Below are positions 9,551 to 15,753 of a DNA stretch of 64,000 nucleotides, one piece after another. The translations under genes were made by a program, and so were the position numbers. Below the pieces are notes generated by a model, which was given only the letters and a program-made list of their open reading frames with translations, made no database searches and was not told the DNA's origin. Within the stretch, counting starts at the first letter, position 1, and each line of letters opens with the position of its first letter. Origin of the DNA: Casimicrobiaceae bacterium (GTDB lineage: Bacteria > Pseudomonadota > Gammaproteobacteria > Burkholderiales > Casimicrobiaceae); the NCBI GenBank assembly GCA_026646885.1, contig JAPKHK010000006.1, positions 1 to 64,000 on the forward strand, given 5' to 3'.

Positions 9551-9558
9551 CCCTTGTA

Positions 9559-9620
9559 GTTTGAGGTAACCGGCCTTGCGCGGCTTTATGCGCAAGGTCC
9601 GGTTGACCGATGGGTTGGGC
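9559..9620 (-). other. attC site (main part, split by the IS)
   Basis: An imperfect palindrome of GTTTGAGGTAACCGG and CCGGTTGACC arms with inner stem CCTTGCGC/GCGCAAGG around GGCTTTAT, ending in the R box GTTGGGC (9614-9620). The other R box is GGCTAAC at 8154-8160. The right arm has extra unpaired bases (T after the inner stem, G in TTGACC), the asymmetry expected of an attC. Confidence 0.8.
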
Positions 9621-9633
9621 GTCTTGGCGATAC

Positions 9634-9672
9634 TGGACACCTTGCGACCGTTGCTGTACAGTAATGCGTACA
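9634..9672 (+). promoter_or_regulatory. Promoter and YefM-type operator of the toxin-antitoxin cassette
   Basis: A plausible sigma-70 promoter, TGGACA (9634-9639), 17 bp, TACAGT (9657-9662), precedes the antitoxin gene. Overlapping it are TGTACA (9655-9660) and CGTACA (9667-9672), whose centres are exactly 12 bp apart. The characterised yefM operator uses TGTACA cores with the same 12-bp spacing, so autorepression by the YefM-YoeB complex is likely. Confidence 0.6.
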
Positions 9673-9688
9673 TTTCAGGAGCCCCACC

Positions 9689-9940
9689 ATGGACGCGATT
9701 ACCTACACCACTGTTCGCGCAAACCTCGCCAGCGCAATGGATCGCGTTTGCAACGACCACGAAGCCTTGATTATTACGCGCAACGGCGAACAGTCCGTTG
9801 TGATGCTTTCGCTCGAAGACTTCAAGGCACTTGAAGAAACCGCCTACCTTCTGCGTACCCCGGCCAACGCCAAACGGCTGCTCTCGGCGATTGCGCAGTT
9901 GAACGCCGGGAAAGGCGTTGAGCGGAAGCTGGCCAAGTGA
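9689..9940 (+). CDS. yefM: YefM-family antitoxin
   Basis: An 83-residue antitoxin of the Phd/YefM family: the N-terminal DNA-binding part (MDAITYTTVRANLASAMDRV) and the characteristic INRNGE-like segment (ITRNGEQSVVMLSLEDF), followed by a helical tail that would neutralise the toxin. It binds the YoeB-type toxin and represses their shared promoter. The ATG at 9689 has AGGA eight bases upstream. Its stop overlaps the toxin's GTG start (GTGA), so the pair is translationally coupled. It is carried in one integron cassette flanked by attC sites, typical of stabilising cassettes. Confidence 0.93.
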   Translation: MDAITYTTVRANLASAMDRVCNDHEALIITRNGEQSVVMLSLEDFKALEETAYLLRTPANAKRLLSAIAQLNAGKGVERKLAK

Positions 9941-10191
9941 AGTTGATCTTCTCTGACGAGGCATGGGAAGACTACCTGTATTGGCAAGAGCAAGACAAAC
10001 GCATGATGGAGCGAATTAACAAGCTGATTCGGGAAACAAAGCGTGAGCCGTTCACCGGCGTAGGCAAGCCAGAACCCTTGAAGCATGCGCTATCGGGATT
10101 TTGGTCTCGGCGGATCACAGATGAACATCGAATGGTGTATCGCGTTGAAAAAGGTGCGCTAGAAATAGTGCAGCTTCGGTTCCACTACTGA
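9937..10191 (+). CDS. yoeB: YoeB-family ribosome-dependent mRNA endonuclease toxin
   Basis: An 84-residue RelE-superfamily toxin that cleaves mRNA at the ribosomal A site when not bound by its antitoxin. The sequence follows YoeB closely: FSDEAWEDYLYWQ near the N-terminus, the middle GVGKPEPLKHALSGFWSRRI, and the catalytic C-terminal end with EHRMVYRV and a terminal RFHY; the Glu, Arg, His and Tyr used by YoeB are in place. It starts with GTG overlapping the antitoxin stop. The frame is intact, so the toxin is probably functional. Confidence 0.94.
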   Translation: MKLIFSDEAWEDYLYWQEQDKRMMERINKLIRETKREPFTGVGKPEPLKHALSGFWSRRITDEHRMVYRVEKGALEIVQLRFHY

Positions 10192-10199
10192 CCCAAGAC

Positions 10200-10290
10200 G
10201 CCCAACGTGCCCGGTAACCGGCGCGCGCAGTACGGAGCCCCGCAGATGGCGGCAGGTCGCGCGCGTCCGCGTTCACCGGGGGGGTTAGGC
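10200..10290 (-). other. attC site
   Basis: A 91-bp imperfect palindrome from GCCCAAC (10200-10206) to GTTAGGC (10284-10290). Inner arms are GGTAACCGGCGCGCG on the left and CGCGCGTCCGCGTTCACC on the right, the right carrying the extra unpaired bases. Confidence 0.85.
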
Positions 10291-10291
10291 C

Positions 10292-10888
10292 TCAAGAAAG
10301 ATCCCATCCTACAACTCTTACTCTCGCGGGGCGGCCTTTGACGCTAAGTGGTTCTATGACCTCGATCGTGAGCGTGTAAGTCTCTCGTGACCTTGCTTTG
10401 AAGTAGGTGCCCCAACCACCGGACGCCTTCTCGCCAACTCGCACGGGCCTAGCTCCGCCCGGAATTGGGACGTCCTTTGATTCACCGCGTAGATATAGAC
10501 GCGATGTGGTGCCACCCAGCGCATACGACCAGACCCATTCGCTCAGTGGTTGGTTCTCGGATATAACCACGGCCCCGGCAGACGTCCTCAACTCAACCCG
10601 CACACGACCACGATGATCGGGCCGGGGTCCGCGTACCGAGTTTGGCGATGGCTCGACAAGCTCGAGCCCCACAACGAACTCGGCGTTTGGAAGCTCGGAG
10701 AGTCGATAGGTGCGTGTGTTGTGCGTTTCGAGATCGATCGGGCCAAGATCCAGGACGTACCGCATTGAGTACATCAACGGACCGTTGTCAACGAAACGCC
10801 CGTCGCCCGAGTATGAGATGTACCGAGCGCAACCTGCGATCGTCACACTCAGGCAGAGGCTGACGAAGGAGTTGGCGAGGCGAGTCAC
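10292..10888 (-). CDS. Cassette-borne lipoprotein of unknown function
   Basis: A 198-residue protein with a lipoprotein signal peptide (MTRLANSFVSLCLSVTIAGC, Cys20 acylated). The mature part is rich in beta-strand-like segments and charged residues, with no recognised family. Its stop codon touches the adjacent attC (the TGA is two bases from GTTAGGC), and its start is near the next attC, so the gene fills one cassette. A lipobox suggests it is exported and anchored to a membrane. Function unknown. Confidence 0.75.
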   Translation of the reverse strand: MTRLANSFVSLCLSVTIAGCARYISYSGDGRFVDNGPLMYSMRYVLDLGPIDLETHNTRTYRLSELPNAEFVVGLELVEPSPNSVRGPRPDHRGRVRVELRTSAGAVVISENQPLSEWVWSYALGGTTSRLYLRGESKDVPIPGGARPVRVGEKASGGWGTYFKARSRETYTLTIEVIEPLSVKGRPARVRVVGWDLS

Positions 10889-10893
10889 TTGAG

Positions 10894-10989
10894 GCCTAAC
10901 GTCCGCGTTGACCGGCCGCCGAGGAGCGAAGCGACGAGGGTACCGGCCAGCCCCGCTGGCCGGCGGTCCGGTCGAACGCGTGGTTCGGC
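10894..10989 (-). other. attC site
   Basis: A 96-bp imperfect palindrome from GCCTAAC (10894-10900) to GTTCGGC (10983-10989). CGCGTTGACCGGCCGCC pairs with GGCGGTCCGGTCGAACGCG; the right arm has two extra bases (T and C) that would be extrahelical. Confidence 0.88.
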
Positions 10990-10995
10990 GTCGGC

Positions 10996-11685
10996 CTATT
11001 CGATGCGGTCATGCTTTGCGAGGTTGTGGCGCGCGCACAGCAACTGAACGTTCGTGGCAACCAGCGAAGTGCCGCCCTTTGAAAACGGTAAGACGTGGTC
11101 AAAGTGGAGCTCATCGGTCGCGCCGCAGATCGCGCACTTGCCGCCGTCACGTTTCCAAACCTCCAGCTTCACACTGGTTGGAATTAGCCGCCTGCGCTGC
11201 GCGTCAGGTCGCGCAGGTTGTGCAAAGTCTTCTTCGCCTTCGACGGCGACGAGGCGGAACTTAAACACGCTCCGATGCTCGTCTCGCTCCACCCAGGAGT
11301 CAGTCAGGTGAAACACGCCGTTGTATGACCAGATACCGGTCCGGATCTTCTCGTAGACGCGGACACGCTCAGGTGGGCGTCCCTGAAGTTTGAAGAACTG
11401 TGCGGCTTGATGAAATTTGCCGTTTTGGGTGAGACCTCCGGAAGGAAACTTATCGGGCTAATCAACCACCTTGGGGTTTCGGCAAGCCGACGTCTTTGGG
11501 TGATCGTGCCCCTCATAGATGAGAGTTGTACCGCCGTCCTCAATGCGGTCACGATACGGGGCATTCGGGCGTAGGGACATGAGGATCACCGAGTGATTCC
11601 CGCCCAAACCAAAGTTCATCCCCTGCTGAAGACTCGCGCCCTCACGGCGGCACATCTCGATATAGGAGATGACGTTGTCGCTCAC
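10996..11685 (-). pseudogene. SRA-like (YDG) HNH endonuclease interrupted by an amber codon
   Basis: Two minus-strand frames, 11685-11458 and 11457-10996, are the same frame separated only by one TAG (11460-11458). The upstream part (VSDNVISYIEMCRREGASLQ..., SVILMSLRPNAPYRDRIEDG) and the middle (GGLTQNGKFHQAA, RVYEKIRTGIWSYNGVFHLT) look like an SRA/YDG modified-base-binding domain. The end is an HNH nuclease domain (CAICGATDELHFDHVLPFSKGG, LLCARHN). Relatives read Asp-Gln where this has Asp-stop, so a CAG-to-TAG change is likely. Such proteins are expected to cut modified DNA, a defence role. Without suppression only a 75-residue N-terminal piece is made, unless the internal GTG at 11316 restarts the HNH part. 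Confidence 0.75.
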
Positions 11686-11700
11686 GGCCTGTCAGACGAC

Positions 11701-11769
11701 GCCGAACGCAGGAGGTCAGGCGACTGTCGCGGCTTTATGCGACAGATCGCTTGCACCGTAGGGTTAGCC
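11701..11769 (-). other. attC site
   Basis: A 69-bp imperfect palindrome from GCCGAAC (11701-11707) to GTTAGCC (11763-11769), inner stem CTGTCGC/GCGACAG around GGCTTTAT, the same loop sequence as the attC at 9559-9620. Extra bases again lie in the right arm. Confidence 0.88.
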
Positions 11770-11795
11770 CTCAACGTAACTACGGAGAAAAGACA

Positions 11796-12260
11796 ATGGG
11801 ATGCGACATTCATAGCCACGCCGAGCGGAAGAACGCAAGCGGCGCGTTTGAAACGATAGCCGATCTCGCGCCGTTCGCCTGGCGCAGCTACGGCATGTTC
11901 GGGTTCTTGGCCGGGGTGCGGAATTACTCGGATGTGCCGCCGATTGCGGAGCAGCGCGGATTCCCGCCGGACGCTAGCCAACCGGTTGCGGCGCACTACG
12001 AAGAATGGGAGGGAAACGCACACGGCGCATCGTGGCTGACGCTGGACGAACTGCTGGCGTTCGACTACGACGCGCCCTGCGAAGACCGCCGCGTTACGCG
12101 GCGAGTTGGACCGAACCACTGGAACGGAGGCTGCACGGCCAACCCCGGAGAAGGCCTGGCGACGACGTTTCGCCAGTTCCTCGGAGAAGGGTTCTTCGAC
12201 GAACTGCGAAAGCTCCAAGTGGCGGGAGCGGAGCGCGTTGTCTTCTGGTTCGACAACTGA
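11796..12260 (+). CDS. MGCDIH-type hypothetical protein
   Basis: A 154-residue protein beginning MGCDIHSHAE, a start seen in a family of uncharacterised phage and accessory proteins. Further features are FAWRSYGMFGFLAGVRNYSD, LDELLAFDYDAP, and an acidic/aromatic C-terminus (RVVFWFDN). The cluster of Cys, Asp and His at the N-terminus could bind metal, but no activity is established. The ATG at 11796 with GGAG upstream is preferred to earlier starts that lie in the attC. It fills one cassette on the strand opposite to most of its neighbours. Confidence 0.75.
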   Translation: MGCDIHSHAERKNASGAFETIADLAPFAWRSYGMFGFLAGVRNYSDVPPIAEQRGFPPDASQPVAAHYEEWEGNAHGASWLTLDELLAFDYDAPCEDRRVTRRVGPNHWNGGCTANPGEGLATTFRQFLGEGFFDELRKLQVAGAERVVFWFDN

Positions 12261-12266
12261 CATGAG

Positions 12267-12334
12267 GGCTAACACGTGGAGGTCACCGGCCTGCGCGGCT
12301 TTTCGCGCAGGTCCGGTGGACCGCAGGGTTAGCC
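12267..12334 (-). other. attC site
   Basis: A 68-bp imperfect palindrome from GGCTAAC (12267-12273) to GTTAGCC (12328-12334). GGTCACCGG pairs with CCGGTGGACC, leaving one extra G on the right; inner stem CTGCGCG/CGCGCAG. Confidence 0.9.
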
Positions 12335-12343
12335 ATCGGCGGT

Positions 12344-13024
12344 TCAAATATGCGGTTGTAGATCACGGTAGATTTTCTCGACGTTCTTCAGCGAAGTTTC
12401 TATGAAGGGCAGAACTGACACCCCGTTTTCCTTGAAGCGGAAGTCCACCCAAGTAATGAGTTGGGTCTGAGCCACATTATTCGGGACGGGCATTTGGGTT
12501 CTCGGGTCGATAGGCACGCCCATCACGCTGACACCGCCACCAAACGTCACGCCCGGCCCCCAAGAAACAGACCCTCCACCCCGTGAAACAGTTACTTGCC
12601 GTGATTCCGTTCTGGTTTGCTCGACTAGGTCTTGGTGCTTGTTGTCATTGTTCAATCGATTGAAATGACCAAGCCACGGATCACGGTACGGCTGAACACC
12701 CTCAAGGATGCCGCAGACGACCGCGCTTGTTGTTTGAAGGCCCGGATAGTCTCGACTTACGGCTTGATTGAACTCGGGAGCAGTAGCTCGAATAGGAAAG
12801 TAGAGCCTGTCAGGTGATTTCGCCGACGGACAATGCGTTTCAAAAATGTCATGCGCAAGATAGTCGAGGCAAGAGCGGAGATTCTCAAAGATGTTCTTGA
12901 TATCGACCTTCAAATCTTCCCGCACCTGCTTGTCGTGAAGCGATGCGTCGTATGCGCGCTTGAGATCGGCAAACACAATTTGAGATTTTCGCAGCAGTGC
13001 TTCAATGCTAGACGCGCGTTTCAT
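12344..13024 (-). CDS. Cassette-borne hypothetical protein
   Basis: A 226-residue soluble protein of unknown function. The N-terminal 65 residues are helical (LLRKSQIVFADLKRAYDAS, FENLRSCLDYLAHDIFE), followed by a mixed region with a Gly-rich segment (GGGSVSWGPGVTFGGGVSV) and a C-terminal FIETSLKNVEKIYRDLQPH. The helical start recalls HEPN-like folds, but the spacing of Arg and His does not match the HEPN catalytic motif, so I do not assign it. The stop lies ten bases from the attC, and the region is less GC-rich than the chromosome. Confidence 0.7.
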   Translation of the reverse strand: MKRASSIEALLRKSQIVFADLKRAYDASLHDKQVREDLKVDIKNIFENLRSCLDYLAHDIFETHCPSAKSPDRLYFPIRATAPEFNQAVSRDYPGLQTTSAVVCGILEGVQPYRDPWLGHFNRLNNDNKHQDLVEQTRTESRQVTVSRGGGSVSWGPGVTFGGGVSVMGVPIDPRTQMPVPNNVAQTQLITWVDFRFKENGVSVLPFIETSLKNVEKIYRDLQPHI

Positions 13025-13038
13025 CTGTGGTCTCCGAT

Positions 13039-13111
13039 GGCTAACGTTCGAGTTCAGGGGGCCGCCGGCAAGCGCAGCTTGCCGGCGGTCCCCTGGAACG
13101 AAGGGTTAGCG
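13039..13111 (-). other. attC site
   Basis: A 73-bp imperfect palindrome from GGCTAAC (13039-13045) to GTTAGCG (13105-13111). The long inner stem CCGCCGGCAAGC/GCTTGCCGGCGG is nearly perfect; GTTCAGGGG pairs with CCCCTGGAAC, with one extra base on the right. Confidence 0.9.
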
Positions 13112-13114
13112 GTC

Positions 13115-13915
13115 TTAGATCGCAAAGCGGTTGATGGCATAGGACAAAGTTGCGCCAACGACATCAGTGTTTCCTTCCTCCGCAAACTTGACCACGCGAG
13201 GTTTGCCCTTGTCGTCCGTCAGGCGGACGCCATCGCTGTAGAAGTTGAGCTCAAGCAGCTTGTCTAGGCGGATGTTGAAGGACTTTGCGTCACCACGAAA
13301 AATCACGCGCTTGTTCGTAACGATTAGGTCGCCGGAACTGACGGGCACTACGGCGGTGTCGCTCACGATATGGCCGCGATGCCCCCCGACTCGGTAGGAC
13401 ACGCCCTTCGCAATTCGGAAACTGAAACCTTGGGAACCGCCTTCATAGCGGCGTCTTACGACGCGCTCTTCAAGGATACTGGCTGGTTCTGACCAGTACG
13501 CCAGTTCCGTCTTCTGAAGGATGACGTTGGGTACGGCAACAGTTGGTGGGTTGCCGTTTTGGATTTCAGTGAGAAGTCGGAGACGGGCCAATTCCTTCTT
13601 TGACTTCGCAATCTCAGATTCTGGAATCATCAGGAACTGCTGGAGCTTCGCAAGCTCCGCCTCCTCTTCCGCGGTGACAACGCCATCCGCCTTCGCGGCG
13701 CGAAGCGCCGCGTTATATGCCTGAGCGCGAACGCCCCTCAAATCGTCTTGCGTGAGCTCAAGCTCTTTGTATCGAGCTTGGATTTCTTTGATCTCATCGT
13801 CGGTCAGCTTCCCGTCTTCAGCCGCTCTGATAAGGCCAGCCAAGAATTCCTTCTTGTCTTTGGCATGCTGCCGGATGGCGGAGATTTTCTCGGAGATTCC
13901 GCTGAAGAAGCCCAT
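13115..13915 (-). CDS. TerB-like helical protein with a C-terminal PH-like domain
   Basis: A 266-residue protein. Residues about 20-100 contain two helical repeats with acidic loops (EDGKLTDDEIKEI and ADGVVTAEEEAEL), reminiscent of the TerB tellurite-resistance fold. The C-terminal about 110 residues (GDLIVTNKRVIFRGDAKSFNIRL, then YSDGVRLT) look like a bacterial PH/GRAM-type domain. The start MGFFSGISEK is preferred over a longer upstream frame because GGGAGG lies 8-10 bases before it. The stop is three bases from the attC. Its role is unknown; such proteins are often linked to stress or membrane association. Confidence 0.78.
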   Translation of the reverse strand: MGFFSGISEKISAIRQHAKDKKEFLAGLIRAAEDGKLTDDEIKEIQARYKELELTQDDLRGVRAQAYNAALRAAKADGVVTAEEEAELAKLQQFLMIPESEIAKSKKELARLRLLTEIQNGNPPTVAVPNVILQKTELAYWSEPASILEERVVRRRYEGGSQGFSFRIAKGVSYRVGGHRGHIVSDTAVVPVSSGDLIVTNKRVIFRGDAKSFNIRLDKLLELNFYSDGVRLTDDKGKPRVVKFAEEGNTDVVGATLSYAINRFAI

Positions 13916-13960
13916 GCTTTTTTCCTCCCTCTTGTGACGATGATGTGCGCTGGGTAAGAC

Positions 13961-14003
13961 CGCTAACGTGAAAGTGACCGGCGCTCCGCCCACGACCGCC
14001 AAC
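13961..14003 (-). other. Half attC site (truncated)
   Basis: CGCTAAC (13961-13967) and the arm GTGACCGGCG match one side of the attC sites in this array, but no complementary arm or GTTRRRY box follows before the next gene. The site looks truncated, fusing two neighbouring cassettes. Confidence 0.45.
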
Positions 14004-14017
14004 AAAGGAGATGAAGC

Positions 14018-14335
14018 ATGAGCGACCAAGAACAGCAAGCGAAGCCTGATGGCGGAGCGTCCGTGTCGACTGCCATGTTAGAGCGCACGGTGACAAGCGG
14101 CCAAATAGCCGCATTCAACATGCCGACGCTAAAGGTTCCTAGCGTATTCGACGGGGACGTGCCGTTTCTTACGTTCAACGTCGAAGACGGGAATGGCGGT
14201 AGCCGTGTCGTAGGGAAGCTTTGGGGGCGTGGCGGGGTACTCAGCTTTGAGGGAGACGCCGATGAAAGCGCAATGGTGTTCTTCCGCGAGTTGATAGAGC
14301 GTAACCGCGAATTTCTGATGCGCTCTAATGTTTGA
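14018..14335 (+). CDS. Cassette-borne hypothetical protein
   Basis: A 105-residue protein of unknown function with a polar start (MSDQEQQAKPDGGAS), a beta-rich middle (FLTFNVEDGNGGSRVVGKLW) and a helical end (MVFFRELIERNREFLMRS). The ATG has a strong AAAGGAG site upstream. Its stop codon overlaps the following attC. No family recognised. Confidence 0.7.
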   Translation: MSDQEQQAKPDGGASVSTAMLERTVTSGQIAAFNMPTLKVPSVFDGDVPFLTFNVEDGNGGSRVVGKLWGRGGVLSFEGDADESAMVFFRELIERNREFLMRSNV

Positions 14336-14418
14336 GGTAAGCGGCAGCCGGAACGCCGCAGGCGTGGAGGGAACCCAAAGCGTAGCTTTGGGCTGTCCGC
14401 TTGACCGAATTGTTGGGC
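14322..14418 (-). other. attC site
   Basis: A 97-bp site from GCTCTAAT-GTTTGAGGTAAGCGG to CCGCTTGACC and the R box GTTGGGC (14412-14418). The outer left box is degenerate (CTAAT instead of CTAAC) and overlaps the stop of the preceding gene. An inner hairpin CCCAAAGC/GCTTTGGG is present. Extra bases are in the right arm. Confidence 0.78.
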
Positions 14419-14419
14419 G

Positions 14420-14920
14420 TCATGGTGCGTTTAAGAGCTTTGATTTCTCGCGCTCAAACTCTTGCTGAGTTAGTGCGCCGCTATCCAATAGTTTCTTCAA
14501 ACGCTCAAGCTGTTCAAGTTTTTCTGATGGAGAGAGCGTGGAGGCTTTAACGCCTGGCCGTGCAACGCACTCGAAGACCCATTCGACTCGCGGAAAGTTG
14601 CCCAGAATATGAGGCGGCGTTGAAGTTCTCTCTTGAAGAAGTCGCACGCTTTTCTCTTGGCGAGCACAGTGCTTACTTGCCATCTCTTCGACGGTGTTTC
14701 GCACACTTGCCAACGAGACAAAACCGGAGCCTCCTTCGTAGAACGCTCGATAGGACTCCTCTCCGGGAGTCGGTTTGGCGAGATCAGCTTTTTCTCCTGA
14801 ATAAACGGCAGAGTCAAACGGCGACTTGCTGTTTGCGGAAACTTGAATTGGAGGAGTGCTTGAGCATCCAAAAGCAGAAAGCGCTAGAAGCAGAACAAAG
14901 ATGTGATTTTTGATTGTCAT
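14420..14920 (-). CDS. Lipoprotein with C-terminal SHOCT domain
   Basis: A 166-residue lipoprotein: signal peptide MTIKNHIFVLLLALSAFGC with Cys19 acylated, a Cys-containing mature region, and a C-terminal SHOCT motif (LERLKKLLDSGALTQQEFER), a short helical module that often mediates oligomerisation. The start is the ATG at 14920 with AGGA upstream; the frame stays open further upstream across the attC but has no reason to be used. The stop is two bases from an attC. Function unknown. Confidence 0.78.
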   Translation of the reverse strand: MTIKNHIFVLLLALSAFGCSSTPPIQVSANSKSPFDSAVYSGEKADLAKPTPGEESYRAFYEGGSGFVSLASVRNTVEEMASKHCARQEKSVRLLQERTSTPPHILGNFPRVEWVFECVARPGVKASTLSPSEKLEQLERLKKLLDSGALTQQEFEREKSKLLNAP

Positions 14921-14954
14921 GAAATTTAGGGAATCCTGAGTTTGTGCTTTTGAC

Positions 14955-15010
14955 ACCCAACGTCTGAATTCACCGGCCGCGCAGCGGTCCGGTGGAATGA
15001 TGGGTTCGGC
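14955..15010 (-). other. attC site
   Basis: A 56-bp site from ACCCAAC (14955-14961) to GTTCGGC (15004-15010). TTCACCGGCCGC pairs with GCGGTCCGGTGGAA; the two extra bases (T and G) are in the right arm. It is the shortest complete attC in the array. Confidence 0.88.
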
Positions 15011-15033
15011 CCCGGCCGAGAAAGGACAAAGCA

Positions 15034-15345
15034 GTGAAGCTGAAGATGACGATTGACGAAGCGCTGGAATTCGCGGACGAGTGGAGCAAGGGCTTGACGT
15101 TGTACGAAGGCGCGCAGGGCTGGCGCGTGGTGTGCATGTTGCTGGCCGAGGAAGTACGGCGGCGCGTTGGCATCGGCGGCGAGTTGATTGCGGCCAGGCG
15201 AGAGCGCGACGAACTGGCGGCGGCGATACAGCAAACACTGGACGAAAACGGGCACCTCGCGGATGGCGATGTCTGCACGCTAAAGGTGCTAAAGGACGCG
15301 CTCTCAAAAGTCAGTGCCGGCGGCACGGTGACTGAGGGGCCGAAC
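15034..15345 (+). pseudogene. Terminal cassette gene running into flanking DNA
   Basis: A GTG at 15034 with AAAGGA upstream opens a frame whose first about 100 residues look like a real small phage/cassette protein (MTIDEALEFADEWSKGL, LLAEEVRRRVG, LADGDVCTLKVLKDAL). Related small proteins end soon after the last motif. Here the frame continues past GCCGAAC (15339-15345), which resembles a half attC, and stays open to a stop at 16041, the last 288 bases lying antisense to lpd. The natural 3' end appears lost at the chromosomal junction, so only the first part is called. Confidence 0.5.
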
Positions 15346-15753
15346 GTAAAGTCGGGAACCTATTTGACGAAGAATAAACCGTCAGAATCCGCAATAGTCC
15401 GCAGCTTCGTGGAAGAAAAACGCTTAGCATCAACGAGGTATCCAATTTTAGCAAGGCCTAAAACGTGGCGCAAAAAGCGTCTGAATCTCCCAGGCGTCTG
15501 GATCGGGTGCGCTACCCATTCCGGTCCAATCATTACAGCCACCGTGCCGAGCAGGCAGATTTACGCGGGATTTAACGCCTCTAGCCCTTCTTTGGCAAGA
15601 GTCATTCCGGGCCTCGGATGGCAGACCTTCGCCGCGCGTGCCTCGACACAGCGCAGAGCGCGACTCTGCAGCTACACAGGCCGCGCCATCGGTCATGACC
15701 GCAAGTCGCGGGCGAGTCGGCTCCCACATACAGCAGGCCGGCCGCGCCTCCGC
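15346..15753. other. Gene-free junction between cassette array and bkd operon
   Basis: No credible gene is seen here. The segment starts with AT-richer DNA after the last half attC and becomes GC-rich towards lpd. One stretch at 15705-15727 (GTCGCGGGCGAGTCGGCTCC plus CAC) resembles a REP-type palindromic unit, present once in the window. No integrase gene or attI site is recognisable. Confidence 0.5.

Larger units (their letters stand above)
8161..9558 (+). mobile_element. IS110-family (IS1111 group) insertion sequence inserted in an attC site
   Basis: About 1.4 kb comprising one transposase gene starting 10 bp from the left end and about 350 bp of non-coding DNA on the right. Boundaries are inferred from the interrupted attC: left flank GGCTAAC, right flank GTTTGAGG. 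The ends carry a short imperfect inverted match near the termini (ACAGGG at 8162-8167; on the opposite strand ACAAGGG near 9557). The layout of a short left end and long 3' non-coding region fits the IS1111 group, and a subgroup of these (IS1111-attC) is known to target integron attC sites. End positions are uncertain by a base or two. Confidence 0.7.

Noticed and set aside
12344-13024. HEPN-type toxin assignment for the 226-residue cassette protein
   Set aside because: The helical start is suggestive but the Arg-x(4-6)-His spacing is not met.
15705-15727. A REP-like sequence as a repeat element
   Set aside because: Only one copy was noticed in the window, so it cannot be shown to be a repeat.
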